In this document: positions 52,854-63,200 of the stretch, piece by piece | Layout: each line of letters opens with the position of its first letter | Numbering within the stretch: the stretch's first letter is position 1 | Origin: Halopiger aswanensis | GTDB taxonomy: Archaea > Halobacteriota > Halobacteria > Halobacteriales > Natrialbaceae | Length of the DNA: 64,000 bases | Direction: 5' to 3' | Assembly: GCF_003610195.1 (NCBI RefSeq) | Contig: NZ_RAPO01000002.1 | Coordinates: 1,054,001 to 1,118,000, forward strand | Program-made: the position numbers and the translations under genes | Notes under the pieces: generated by a model | The model's input: the letters and a program-made list of their open reading frames with translations, nothing else | What the model was told of the DNA's origin: nothing | The model's database searches: none

Positions 52854-54443
52854 ATGGCTTTCGGCAGCGACCGCGTCCGTCGGTACCTCGCCGGCGGGTG
52901 CGTCTCCGGACTCGGTGCGGTACTCCTGCTCGTCCCGCTGTACGACATCTGGGACGACCTCCGCAACCTCTCGTGGGACGTGACGTGGACGCTCCTCGAG
53001 AACAGCGCCTTACTCGTGCTCGCGTTCGGCCTCATCGTCGCGGGGGTGTGGCTCGTCCGGCTGGACTGGGAGACCGACTACGTCGTGACGGTCGCGAAGT
53101 GGAACCTGCTGGTCGGCGGGGCGATCGCGGCGCTGTTCCTGTGGATCGTCCTGATCCAACTGCGGGTAATGTCCGAACCGAAACCGTACGTGCTCGCGCT
53201 CAACGGCGTCCTCTTCGGCGTCGTCGCCGCCTTCGGGATCGGCGTCTACAACGCCAACCAGCAGCGCTACACCGACAAACTCGAGGCCCAGGAGCGACGG
53301 CTGCTCGAGCTGTGCGAGCGCGTGTCGGCGTCCGAACGGCGCTACCGGACTCTCGCGGAGCGGTTTCCCGACGGCATCGTCGCCCTGTTCGACGAGGAGC
53401 TGACCTTCTCCCTCTCGGCCGGCGAAGGGTTCGATCGGGTGCCGCTCGGCCCCGGGGACGTCGACGGTCGAACCCCCAGCGAGGGATTCGGCGAGGCGTT
53501 CGCCGAGACGGTAACGCCGGCGCTCCGGCGCGCGCTGGACGGCGACCGGGAGACGGTCGAACTCGAGTACGCGGACCGCCACTGGCTCGTCCGAACGATC
53601 CCCATCGAAGATGACGACGAGACGATAGTTGCGGGGATGCTGATGGCGCAGGATATCACCGACCTCATCGACTACCAGCGCGAACTCGAGGCGTCGAACG
53701 AACGACTCGAGCAGTTCGCCTCCGCCGTCTCCCACGACCTGCAGGAGCCCCTGCGGATGGTCACGAGCTACCTCGAGTTGCTCGAGGGGCGGTACGGCGA
53801 CGAACTCGACGAGGACGGCCGGGAGTTTCTCGACTACGCCGTCAACGGCGCGGATCGCATGGGCGAGATGATCGACGGCCTGCTCGAGTACGCCCGCGTG
53901 GAAACGCGGGGCGAGTCGTTCGAACCGGTCGATCTCAACGCCGTCGTCGCCGACGTTCGCGAGGATCTCCAGGTGAAACTCGACGAAAGCGACGCCGACC
54001 TCACCGTCGAAGATCTCCCCCGTGTCACGGGTGATCGGAGCCAACTTCGGCGCGTCTTCCAGAACCTGCTGGAAAACGCCCTCGAGTACAGCGGCGACGA
54101 CCCACCCCGCGTGCACGTCGGCGCCGAACCCGCAGCGGACGGCGGGGCCGGCTGGATCGTCTCGGTTCGGGACGAGGGGATCGGCCTCGATCCCGAGCAC
54201 GCCGACCGCATCTTCGACCTCTTCGAACGGCTCCACGCGAAGGCGGACCACCAGGGGACGGGAATCGGCCTCGCGCTGTGCGAGCGGATCGTCGACCGCC
54301 ACGGCGGCGAGATCTGGGTCGACTCCGAACCCGGGGAGGGGACGACGTTCTACGTCGAACTGCCCGCCGCATCGGCGGATAGACGGGAAATCGACTCTGA
54401 CGGAGCGAATACGTCAGACGGAGGCGATACCGTAGCGCAGTAG
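52854..54443 (+). CDS. Membrane sensor histidine kinase
   Basis: The 529-residue protein has about four membrane helices in the first 130 residues, a PAS-like sensor domain (about 155-270), a HisKA domain with SAVSHDLQEPLRM (His near residue 293) and a HATPase with NLLENALEYS, VRDEGIGLDP and GTGIGLA. It is a typical haloarchaeal histidine kinase. No response regulator is adjacent, so its partner is elsewhere. The acidic tail (DSDGANTSDGGD) is probably disordered. Confidence 0.9.
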   Translation: MAFGSDRVRRYLAGGCVSGLGAVLLLVPLYDIWDDLRNLSWDVTWTLLENSALLVLAFGLIVAGVWLVRLDWETDYVVTVAKWNLLVGGAIAALFLWIVLIQLRVMSEPKPYVLALNGVLFGVVAAFGIGVYNANQQRYTDKLEAQERRLLELCERVSASERRYRTLAERFPDGIVALFDEELTFSLSAGEGFDRVPLGPGDVDGRTPSEGFGEAFAETVTPALRRALDGDRETVELEYADRHWLVRTIPIEDDDETIVAGMLMAQDITDLIDYQRELEASNERLEQFASAVSHDLQEPLRMVTSYLELLEGRYGDELDEDGREFLDYAVNGADRMGEMIDGLLEYARVETRGESFEPVDLNAVVADVREDLQVKLDESDADLTVEDLPRVTGDRSQLRRVFQNLLENALEYSGDDPPRVHVGAEPAADGGAGWIVSVRDEGIGLDPEHADRIFDLFERLHAKADHQGTGIGLALCERIVDRHGGEIWVDSEPGEGTTFYVELPAASADRREIDSDGANTSDGGDTVAQ

Positions 54444-54682
54444 TCGCCGAGCGGCTGCACGATAATCGAGTCGGTTCCGCCGATACTGAGTCTGCCAGGG
54501 TGGAGCGACGGGTTCAGCGAGCGGAGTGACACTCGAGTCCCGAGCGAGATCAGATCAACTGGTCGGCGTCATTGAGGAGCGACGCGACCGTCGCGCAGAC
54601 TGCCGACGGGTGCCGCCCAGTCGATCCGTGTGAATATTGCGCAAAGAAGTGGTATTTCAGTGATGTGTGTGGGAGTAGTTGC

Positions 54683-56047
54683 ATGGCACCGGATCGGAAC
54701 GAAGTTTCGGCGTCGACCCGCGCCGAGATCGAGGCGCTCGTCGCGGAGTGGATGGAGTCCGAATCGATTCCGGGCGTCAGCATCGTCGTCGCGGATCGGG
54801 ACGGGATCCGCTACGCGAACGGTTTCGGCGTTCGAGACGTCGAGTCGGAAGCTCCCACAACCCCCGATACTCTGTACGCGGTCGCGTCGCTGACGAAGTC
54901 CGTCACCGCGATCGCCGTCCTGCAACTGGTCGACCGCGGCGCTCTCGACCTCGAGGACGAACTCCGCGAGTACGTCGCCGTCCTGAACGAGGCGCCGGGA
55001 CCGCCGATCACGGTTCGGGAGTTGTTAGCCCACTCCTCGGGGATGCCCCAGGACTTCGTCGCGCGCCGCCCGGCCATCGACGACGGACGGGACCTCGACC
55101 TGTTCGAACACGTCGACGGCGCGGCCGACCACCGACTGGTCGGCGACGAGCGGTACATGTACTACAACGGCGGGTACTTCGTCCTCGGCGAACTCGTCGA
55201 AGCCGTCGACGGGCGACCGTACGAGGCGTACGTTCGGGACGAGATCTTCGAGCCGCTGGGCATGGACCGTTCGACGTACGACCCCGACGCGCTCGATCGG
55301 GACGACGACGCGATGACCGGCTACACGAGGGTCGACGGCGAGCTCACGCCGGACGCGTACGACGGCGGCGCCGGGCCGGCCGGCGGACTGATCAGCTCCG
55401 CGCGGGAACTCGCGACGGTGCTTCGCTGCGTGCTGAACGACGGGACGGTCGACGGGACGCGGATTCTCGAGTCGGACCTCGTCGCGGCGATGTGCGGTCG
55501 CCAGTCGCCGTCCCTGCCGACCGTCGACGGGACGTACCGCGGGTACGGGTACGGCTGGGAAGTCAGCGAGTTCCTCGAGGAGACGCTCGTCTCTCACCTC
55601 GGCGGCATCGGCGTTTCCGGGGCCTACATGGGCTGTCTGCGGGAGCACGATGTCGCCGTCGCACTGGCGTTCAACACGCACGGGCCGTCGGTGACGGCGG
55701 TCGGCGCGGGGATTCTGGCTGCGCTGTGCGGCGAGCGACCCGAGGACGCCGTCCGGGCGCTCCGAGTGCGCGAGGCGATCGACGCCGTCGCCGGCACCTA
55801 CGAATCGTATCGCGGCGCGTTGACCGCGACCGTCGAACCGGCGGCCGGCGGGCGGATCAGGATCCGCGTCCCGGAACGAGACGTCGCGTTCACCGCCTCT
55901 CCGGACGCCGTCGAGCGCCCGCCGTACTCGTTTTCGGCGGCGACGGGAAGCGGGGTTCGGTGGACCGCGGCGTTTCGCGACCTCGAGACGGAGCCCCGAC
56001 TGATCCTTTCGATGGGCAAGTGGACCGCCGTCCTGACGGGCCGGTAG
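54683..56047 (+). CDS. Serine hydrolase, class C beta-lactamase/DD-peptidase family
   Basis: The 454-residue protein starts at ATG 54683. SLTK near residue 67 is the SxxK catalytic Ser-Lys pair, YYNGG near 160 the YxN motif, and HLGGIG near 308 the HxG motif. The N-terminal 350 residues are the lactamase fold and the rest a beta domain. It lacks a signal peptide, so it may be cytoplasmic or exported by another route. Archaea have no peptidoglycan, so esterase or peptidase activity is likely, and the true substrate is unknown. Confidence 0.8.
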   Translation: MAPDRNEVSASTRAEIEALVAEWMESESIPGVSIVVADRDGIRYANGFGVRDVESEAPTTPDTLYAVASLTKSVTAIAVLQLVDRGALDLEDELREYVAVLNEAPGPPITVRELLAHSSGMPQDFVARRPAIDDGRDLDLFEHVDGAADHRLVGDERYMYYNGGYFVLGELVEAVDGRPYEAYVRDEIFEPLGMDRSTYDPDALDRDDDAMTGYTRVDGELTPDAYDGGAGPAGGLISSARELATVLRCVLNDGTVDGTRILESDLVAAMCGRQSPSLPTVDGTYRGYGYGWEVSEFLEETLVSHLGGIGVSGAYMGCLREHDVAVALAFNTHGPSVTAVGAGILAALCGERPEDAVRALRVREAIDAVAGTYESYRGALTATVEPAAGGRIRIRVPERDVAFTASPDAVERPPYSFSAATGSGVRWTAAFRDLETEPRLILSMGKWTAVLTGR

Positions 56048-56048
56048 C

Positions 56049-56303
56049 CTACGCCGCCTCGCCGATCGCCGCCGTCCGTTCGGCCACGTCGACCAGCGAG
56101 AACCAGGTGTTCAATGCGGCTCGCAGCGCGACGACGTCGGCGGCGTCGATCGTAATCCGTACCGTCGCGCCGTCGCGCTCGAGCGTCGTCTGCGACCGAT
56201 CGTCGTCGATCTCGCCGATTTCGCGGGCGACGCTCTCGGCGACGATGCGAGCGCGATCGACACTCTCGTAGTCGAACTCGAGCGTTGCGTCGTGAGAAGA
56301 CAC
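56049..56303 (-). CDS. pcc1: KEOPS complex subunit Pcc1
   Basis: The 84-residue protein has the Pcc1 fold pattern (LEFDYESVDRARIVAESVARE, then VRITIDAADVVALRAALNTW). Pcc1 dimerises within KEOPS, which makes the t6A modification of tRNA. It lies near rpoP and eL43, a haloarchaeal arrangement. Confidence 0.85.
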   Translation of the reverse strand: MSSHDATLEFDYESVDRARIVAESVAREIGEIDDDRSQTTLERDGATVRITIDAADVVALRAALNTWFSLVDVAERTAAIGEAA

Positions 56304-56322
56304 GGGCAGAGCGGAGACGACG

Positions 56323-56457
56323 TTACTGGACGTCGACTTCCTTGACGTCGCGGCTGCGCTCTTTCAGCAGGACGCGGTGGCCGCAGTAGGGACAGCGGAC
56401 GCCACCGTATTCGTCGAGTTGAACGTCGCGTTTACATCGGGAGCACTTGTAGCTCAT
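56323..56457 (-). CDS. rpoP: RNA polymerase subunit P (RpoP/Rpb12)
   Basis: The 44-residue protein has the zinc ribbon CSRCKRDV (Cys at 5 and 8) and CPYCGHRVL (Cys at 22 and 25), matching RpoP. It binds zinc and stabilises the archaeal RNA polymerase. The ATG at 56457 is supported by the family length. Confidence 0.92.
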   Translation of the reverse strand: MSYKCSRCKRDVQLDEYGGVRCPYCGHRVLLKERSRDVKEVDVQ

Positions 56458-56485
56458 TGGTGGACTCGAACGGGAAGGGAGACGG

Positions 56486-56746
56486 TTATTCGTCCTCGGC
56501 CAGCGCGGCGCGGATCGAGCGCTGGACGGTGCGGCCGGCGGGGGTCTCCGGACGGTAGGCACCGCCGGTGAAGACCTCGCCGGTTTCTTCGTTCTTCCAG
56601 ATGCCGGTTCCAATGCGGGTGACGTCGTCGCCGTCGACCTGCGCGTTCTCCATGTCGTCTTCGATCTCGCTGACGCGACGTCGTGCGACGCGACCGTAGC
56701 GTGCGCCGAAACGGCCCGCGCTACCAACGCTTCCTTTGTCGGCCAT
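56486..56746 (-). CDS. Ribosomal protein eL43 (L37Ae), variant without the zinc cysteines
   Basis: The 86-residue protein has [18 protein letters not shown] at the start and [22 protein letters not shown], then RSIRAAL, the eL43/L37Ae pattern. The four Cys that bind zinc in most homologues are absent; the protein contains no Cys at all. ATG 56746 is preferred, since an upstream M at 56794 lacks support. The gene sits with rpoP and pcc1. A Cys-minus form means it must fold without zinc. Confidence 0.9.
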   Translation of the reverse strand: MADKGSVGSAGRFGARYGRVARRRVSEIEDDMENAQVDGDDVTRIGTGIWKNEETGEVFTGGAYRPETPAGRTVQRSIRAALAEDE

Positions 56747-56843
56747 AGTAGGGATATCTATCGCCAGCGGATTCTTAAACCTGTTGAGTCGCACCTGCGC
56801 TGGCGGCAGTAGCGGAACGCCCGGCCCCCGCCGCGGCGAGCAC

Positions 56844-57044
56844 TCATCGCATCCGTTTCGCGACCGGGCCAGTCAGCAGTTCTCGAAAGACGAGCGCGAG
56901 CGCTGCGAGGTACCCCACCGGCGCGAGGGGTGCTGCGAGCAGTCCCGTCCCTACGCCCGTCACCGCGATCACCGAGCGGAGGACGAGACCACTGAGCGCG
57001 AGCAGCGGAATCGCAGCCAGGACGGCGTCTGGACGCTCGAGCAT
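56844..57044 (-). CDS. Small membrane protein
   Basis: The 66-residue protein has two hydrophobic helices (about 8-28 and 32-55) and a short basic tail. I recognise no family. It is transcribed in the same direction as the eL43 and rpoP genes but 98 bp upstream. Confidence 0.45.
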   Translation of the reverse strand: MLERPDAVLAAIPLLALSGLVLRSVIAVTGVGTGLLAAPLAPVGYLAALALVFRELLTGPVAKRMR

Positions 57045-57150
57045 GGCTAATTATATCTAATTACGCCGAGCCCGTAAAGGCGGTGGCTACCAGCAGACAG
57101 TGTCTCTTCCATCGGCTCGCGACAATACTTGCGCGAACACCGTCATCGAC

Positions 57151-57927
57151 TCACTGAAATTCCGCCTCGGTGAGGACGTCGTTCAAATCCTCGCGAATCC
57201 GTTCACCCATCTCGCGGTCGCGAGCGGTCGTCACGACGCGGTTTTCCTGCACGCTCGAGCCGTCGCGAAGAAGCATGCGAACGTTGCCGCCATCGTCGGC
57301 GCGGGTGACCTTCGCCCGCAGGCCGGACTGGGACCCCTTCCCGCCGGCGTCGATGGGGCCCGGAATCACCTTCTTGACGTGCGGATGGCCGGCGACGGCT
57401 CGGATAGCCTCCATCCCCGTTCGACCGCCGATGAGCGTCGAGTGGCTGCCGCCGATCTTCTCGATCGGCGGCGTCTCGACGACGTCGAGCGCGCGGTTAC
57501 CGCGACGCTCGATGACGGTTTCGACGGGGTTCTCGTCGTCGACGCGGTACAGCGAGTGGTGAATGTCTTCGCGGACGGCGCGGATGACCGCCCGCTCGCC
57601 GCCGGCGTAGACCTCCTCGGGACGCTTGCGACGGATCTCGTCGCCGATCAGCCCCGCGAAGTTCCGGAGTTCGACGGGTTCGTTCTCGCCGTCCTCGGGC
57701 GTCGTCGTGATGGTCGTCTGTCCGAGAACGGGATCGTCGTCCGCGCCGCGTCCCCGTCCGTGGCCGCGGTCGTGATCGTCACCCTCGTCGGCCTCGCCGG
57801 CCAACATCGTCAGCGTCGCCCGCTCGCGCCCCACCTCGAGGACGACCGCCTCGGTATTTCGCTCCCGGCAGACGAGACAGAAATCGCCGGGTTTCTCGAG
57901 AGGCGAGGCACAGTGACGACACTCCAT
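57151..57927 (-). CDS. DUF2103-like zinc-binding protein
   Basis: The 258-residue protein starts with a zinc ribbon (CRHCASPL and CLVCRERN, residues 3-23), followed by a His/Gly/Asp-rich linker and a conserved domain with GGSHSTLIGGRTGMEAIRAV near 160 and IPGPIDAGGKGSQSGLRAKV near 188. This matches DUF2103 of haloarchaea. Metal binding is likely; function is unknown. A Gly- and Asp-rich DNA stretch gives many false frames in this gene. Confidence 0.7.
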   Translation of the reverse strand: MECRHCASPLEKPGDFCLVCRERNTEAVVLEVGRERATLTMLAGEADEGDDHDRGHGRGRGADDDPVLGQTTITTTPEDGENEPVELRNFAGLIGDEIRRKRPEEVYAGGERAVIRAVREDIHHSLYRVDDENPVETVIERRGNRALDVVETPPIEKIGGSHSTLIGGRTGMEAIRAVAGHPHVKKVIPGPIDAGGKGSQSGLRAKVTRADDGGNVRMLLRDGSSVQENRVVTTARDREMGERIREDLNDVLTEAEFQ

Positions 57928-58065
57928 ACCGGCGGTTGCCGTCGGAGGTGTAAAACGACCCCGTTTCGGCGTCGGTCAGCAGCGAGCGATCGGCTCGAGC
58001 GTGCTGTTCGTCCCCTGCTGCGTCCTCCCGAATCCTCAAGACTCGCCCCGTCGTACGACGGACCG

Positions 58066-58461
58066 ATGCACCGTCGCTCGTTCCTCGCGGCTCCGGTCGG
58101 TCTCCTCGCGCTCGCTGGCGGGTGCCTCGAGTTCGTCGAGGACGACGGCGAACCGATCACCGATCCGGGCGACGTCGAGGTCGTCTGGTCCGACCTCGTC
58201 CGGGACGATCCCGGGACGGAGGAGGAACGCGTCACCGTCTGGGGAATCGTCAGGAACGTCGGCGACCGAACGCTGAGCTACGTCGAACTCCGGGCGACCT
58301 TCTTCGACGCCGAGGGCGAGGAACTCGAGAGCGTCATCGAGAACGTCGACGTGGACGTCTCGGCCGACGAGGAGTGGCCGTTCGAGGTCGAGTATCCACA
58401 CTTCGGCGAGGCCGCCGCCGAGGTCGAAACGTACGAACTCGAGCCGGCGACGGGCGTCTGA
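58066..58461 (+). CDS. Secreted lipoprotein with FxLYD-like domain
   Basis: The 131-residue protein has an RR signal (MHRRSFLAAPVGLLALAGGC) with lipobox Cys at residue 20. It is then a small Ig-like FxLYD domain (VWGIVRNVGDRTLSYVELRA), a common haloarchaeal cell-surface lipoprotein. ATG 58066 is chosen for this signal; the longer frame upstream is spurious. Its role is unknown. Confidence 0.75.
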   Translation: MHRRSFLAAPVGLLALAGGCLEFVEDDGEPITDPGDVEVVWSDLVRDDPGTEEERVTVWGIVRNVGDRTLSYVELRATFFDAEGEELESVIENVDVDVSADEEWPFEVEYPHFGEAAAEVETYELEPATGV

Positions 58462-58598
58462 GATGGGGGTTAGATCGTGCCCCCGACTGTGATCGTCGCC
58501 TTGACCCTTGCGACCCGGGCGCGACGGACGCTGTCGCCCCGCCGTGAACCAGGCGGCCACAGCCGACGGAGCGAACGCGTCGAACACGACCCGCGGAC

Positions 58599-60119
58599 AT
58601 GACCGAACGCGACGAGGGACACGACGAAGGCGTCACGACGCTGGCGAAACAGGGGAGTATCACGTTCGTCGGCAACGTCATCAACGGCGCGTTCGGGTTC
58701 GCGATCGTCATGCTGATGACCCGGTTCGTCAGTCCCTCGGTGTACGGGCTGTGGGTCCTGTCGACGTCGGTGATCCTGTTCGCGCAGGTCTTCGCCAACC
58801 TGGGACTCCCGCTGGCGATCGACTACTTCGTACCGCAGTATCTGGACGACGGCGAACGGGGAAAGGCGAAGGGCGTCATCCTCCAGGTGACCGCGACCGT
58901 CCTCGTCACGTCGTCGCTGGTCGCGTTCGCGCTCGCAGCGGGCTCGCGGGTCGTCGGTGACTTCTTCCAGGAGCCGGCGATGCAGATCGCGCTCCTGTTG
59001 CTCTCGGTGACGATTCCGATGCTGGCGATCTACAACGTCCTGCTGACCTCCTACTACAGCATCAAGAAGCTCCAGTACCGGGTCGTCATGCGGGATCTGG
59101 TCCGGCCGACGGTTCGCTTTGCCGTCACCGCGGGGCTCCTGCTGTCGGGGTTCGGACTGTTGGGGCTGATCGCCGGCTACGTCGTCGGCCTCTTCGTCGC
59201 GATCGCGGTCGGGACGGTCCTGTTCGTCTACAAGGCCTGGGACCTGCTGACGACGACTACCGAACTCGTCGCGGCGAAGCCGCTCGTAACGTACTCGGTG
59301 CCGCTGGCGATGACCAGCGTCGTCTTCGTGTTGATGGGGCAGGTCGACTACTTCGTCGTCGGCTACTTCCTGAACGCCGACGACGTCGGGATCTACCGGG
59401 TCGGCTACATGCTCGGCTCCGGGCTGATGATCATCTTCAACTCGCTGTCGCCGGTGTTCAAGCCGCTGATCGCCGAGACCAGAGAGGACGTCGATCTGGT
59501 CGAACAGCGGTTCCGGATCATGGCCCGCTGGATCGTCGGGATCACGCTCCCGATCGCGATCGTCCTCTCGCTGGGCGCGAGTTCGTACCTCGCCGTCCTC
59601 TACACGCCCCAGTACGCCGCGGCGAGTCTCGTCGTCGTCCTGCTCTGTGGCGCCTTCCTGTTCAACGTCACCTTCGGCGGTCCGGACGGCTCCCTGCTCC
59701 AGGGGATGGGCTACTCCCGGTTCGTCTTCGTCAACACGCTCGTCCTCTTCGGCGCGAACTTCTTCATCTCGGCGGCGCTCGTCCCGCTCATCGGCATCGA
59801 GGGCGCGGCGGTCGGCTCGGCGACGGCACTCGTCCTCGTCGGCTGTCTCTCGCTCGCCGAGATCTACTACCTCGACGGCATCCATCCGTTCACCAGAGAT
59901 TTCGCCAAGGTCGTCGCCGCTGGCATCCCGGCGACCGTCGCGGGCGCACCGATCGTCGTCTTCCTCGAGTCGGACGCGCTAATCGTCGCCCTGCTGCCGG
60001 TCGTGGTGATCGGTTCCTATCTGGGAACGCTGCTCGCGACCGACGCCTTCACCGACGAAGACGCGCGGATGCTCGGGGAGTTCAGCCCGACCCTCGAGAA
60101 GTGGCTGCCGGTCGGGTAG
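58599..60119 (+). CDS. Polysaccharide flippase (MATE/Wzx-type)
   Basis: The 506-residue protein has about 12-14 membrane helices starting near residue 20 and no soluble domain. GSITFVGNVINGAFGFAIVM at the start and the even helix spacing are typical of MOP-superfamily flippases that move lipid-linked sugars across the membrane. It could serve S-layer glycosylation or exopolysaccharide export. No glycosyltransferase is adjacent in this window. Confidence 0.82.
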   Translation: MTERDEGHDEGVTTLAKQGSITFVGNVINGAFGFAIVMLMTRFVSPSVYGLWVLSTSVILFAQVFANLGLPLAIDYFVPQYLDDGERGKAKGVILQVTATVLVTSSLVAFALAAGSRVVGDFFQEPAMQIALLLLSVTIPMLAIYNVLLTSYYSIKKLQYRVVMRDLVRPTVRFAVTAGLLLSGFGLLGLIAGYVVGLFVAIAVGTVLFVYKAWDLLTTTTELVAAKPLVTYSVPLAMTSVVFVLMGQVDYFVVGYFLNADDVGIYRVGYMLGSGLMIIFNSLSPVFKPLIAETREDVDLVEQRFRIMARWIVGITLPIAIVLSLGASSYLAVLYTPQYAAASLVVVLLCGAFLFNVTFGGPDGSLLQGMGYSRFVFVNTLVLFGANFFISAALVPLIGIEGAAVGSATALVLVGCLSLAEIYYLDGIHPFTRDFAKVVAAGIPATVAGAPIVVFLESDALIVALLPVVVIGSYLGTLLATDAFTDEDARMLGEFSPTLEKWLPVG

Positions 60120-60235
60120 CCGGCGCTGCAGTTCCCCTCGAGCGGAACGAAAGCGAACGTCCCACGTCGTTCGACGCCGAAAATTAGACTATCGATCACG
60201 TATCTCGAATCATGTGAATTAGTTTAAACTACATT

Positions 60236-60247
60236 AATTTTATACGG
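60236..60247 (+). promoter_or_regulatory. TATA-like box before the GH97 gene
   Basis: TTAATTTTATAC lies about 27-37 nt upstream of the ATG at 60273, in an AT-rich stretch beginning near 60200 that also holds the palindrome AGTTTAAACT. The spacing fits a haloarchaeal promoter. Confidence 0.5.
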
Positions 60248-60272
60248 AATAACGTTGCAGCCACGGAAGGAG

Positions 60273-63200
60273 ATGTCTGAGGAAAAATTACGACATACGT
60301 CAAACGGGTCGAGCAGACGGCGCTTCCTCGGCGGTGCGGCGTCGCTGATCGCCGCGGCGGCGTACGCGCGGACGGTCCCCGACGACGTCGCGGCGCAGGT
60401 GACCGACGGCGACGACGACCCGATCCAGCGGGTACGCTCGCCCGACGGATCGGTCGCGGTCACCGTCGACGTCTCGAGCGGGACGCCGACCTACGCGGTC
60501 GCGGTCGACGGGACGACCTACCTCGAGCCCTCGCCGCTGGGCTTCGACTTCCGGAATCAGCCGTCGTTCGGAGCAACCGAGGACGGGAGCAACGGCCCCG
60601 CCCTCACGGTCACCGGTACCGAACGCCGCTCCGCGACCGAAGAATGGGAGCCCGTCTGGGGCGCCTACGACAGCGTCTCGGCCGACTACAACGCGCTCCT
60701 CGTCGGCCTCGAGGAAACGGAGGGGCCGGGACGAACGGCCAACCTCGAGCTCCGGGTCTTCGACGACGGGCTCGGGTTCCGGGTCGTCTTCGACGAGAGC
60801 TTCGCGAGCAACGCCGACAAAGCGGTCCTCGAGTCGGAGAACACCGCCTTCAACTTCGCGGACGACTACACCGCGTGGTGGATCCGCAACGAGGTCACCA
60901 ACCCGCGGTTCGAGCAGGAGTACGAGGAGACGCCGCTGAGCGAGATTCCCGGCGGCCGACGGGAGACCCGACCGACGGGCACGCCGATGCGGACCGGCGC
61001 ACACACGCCGCTGACCGTCGAGGCCGGCGACGGCGACGCCTACCTCAGCGTCCACGAGGCCGACCTCGAGGACTACGCGGCCGCGACGCTCGCGCCCCGC
61101 TCGGACGAGGGCGACACCGAGTTCACCACGGAACTGACGCCGCTGCCCGACGGGACGAAAGCCTCGCTCGAGGTGCCGAACGCGACGCCCTGGCGGACGG
61201 TGCAGATCGGTCGGCAACCGGGCGATCTGATCGAGTCCCAACTGATCCCGCTGTTGAGTTCCGACCTCGAGGAGTCGGCGCTGCCGACGGTCGACGGCGA
61301 ACCCGACACGGACTGGATCGAACCCCGCAAGTACGTCGGCATCTGGTGGACGATGATCGCCGGCTCCGCGAACTGGGAGTACAAGAGCGACGACGAGATT
61401 CGGGCCGAGGGCGGCGACCCCGCGTCGTACGTCCACGGCGCCCGCACCGAGCGGATGAAACGGTACATGGCCTTCGCCGCCGAAAACGGCATCGACAGCG
61501 TCCTCGTCGAGGGGTGGAACCAGGGCTGGGACACCTACCCCGGCGACGGCACCGGCCTGCAGTTCGGCGTCGACGACTCCTACCCCGACTTCGACGTCCG
61601 CGACGTGACCGACTTCGGCCGGTCGCTCGAGTCCGAGGTGGAGATGACGATCCACAACGAGACCGCCGGCGCCCTGCCCCACTACGAGGACCAGATCCTG
61701 AACGACGACATCTTCCAGCAGTACGAGGACGTCGGCATTCACTCGATCAAGAACGGCTACGTCTCCGATTCGGGGCTGGGCATCGACGGCGACGGCTCGG
61801 AGCCGACGCACAACCAGCACAACCAACTCGCGGTCAACCACCACCGGCTGGTCATCGAAGCCGCCGCGGCCGATCGCCAGCTGCTGGAGATCCACGAGGG
61901 GATCAAGCCGACCGGCGAGATCCGCACCTACCCGAACGTGGCCAACCGCGAGGTCGTCAAGGCCCAGGAGTACGACGGCTTCGGGCAGTTGAGCGCGGAC
62001 GTCGCCCCGGACCACCACGTCACGCTGCCGTTCACGCGGAACCTGGCGGGTCCGGTTAGCTTCCAGCCGGGCATCTTCGACCTCACCTTCACCGACGACC
62101 GCGGCGGGCAGATCCAGACGACGCGGGCGAAGCAACTCGCGATGTACCCGACCTACCTGAGCGGCCTGCAGATGGCCGCCGACCGAATCGAGGCCTACGT
62201 CGACGAGACGCTCGCGGTCGGCGAGTGCCTGCAGGCCGCCTCGGGCGACATCGACGGCTTCGTCACGGTCGACGAGTGGCGCAACGCCTTCGGCACGAAC
62301 TACGTCGCCGTCGACCCCAACCGCGTCCCGTCGGGCTCGTCGGTGTCGTTCACCGTCGAAGACGCCGACGCGGGCACGTACGACCTCCACCTCCGGTACG
62401 CGGCCGCACCCGAGGACAACGCCCAGCGCGTGATCGACGCGGGCGCGCCCCAGGCGACCCTGCGAGTCAACGATTCGACGCGGACGATTAATCCGGCGTT
62501 CACCGATTACTGGGACCAGTGGGAAGTGTTCACGACGGAAATCGAACTCGAGGACGGCGACAACGAGATCGCGATCGAACTGCACTACGACGACTCGGGC
62601 GAGCAGTTCGAGGGCGACGTCGGCGGCTTCAACCTCAACACGATCGGCGTCAGCGAACCGGGCGCGCCGTCTCCCGTGCCCGCCGACTACGAGGGCTACA
62701 CGCCCGCAAACGAGAACTTCGACGCGAAACCCGAGTTCGAATTCCTCGAGGCCGTCCCGGCGGCCGGCTGGGACGAGACGCGGGTCGTCGACGCCGAGAT
62801 CGGCGACTACACCGTCCTCGCTCGCCGGAAGGGCGAGGAGTGGTACGTCGGCGCGATGACCGACGACGGCGGCCGCGCGGTCGACGTACCGCTTTCGTTC
62901 CTCGCGCCGGGCAATTCCGAGGGTAAGGGGAACGGAAACGGTCCGCGGGGGCCGAAGTACGTCGCCGAAATCTACTCGGACGGCGTCGGCGGCGGCTACG
63001 AGGCCGATCCCGAACCCGTCCGGATCGACGAGGCCGTCGTCGATCCGAGCACGACGCTGCTGGCCTCGATGGCCCGCAGCGGCGGCACGGCGGTTCGCAT
63101 TCGCCCCGCGAAGGGCGCGGAACGGAAGGACCTCCCGACATACGAGCGCCCCGAACAGGACGTCCAGTACAGCATCGACGAGCAGGCGGATCTCGGCGAT

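Noticed and set aside
57100-58065. Long N-terminal extension of the FxLYD lipoprotein gene
   Set aside because: The extension is antisense to the DUF2103-like gene, and the lipobox signal starting at 58066 fixes the true start.
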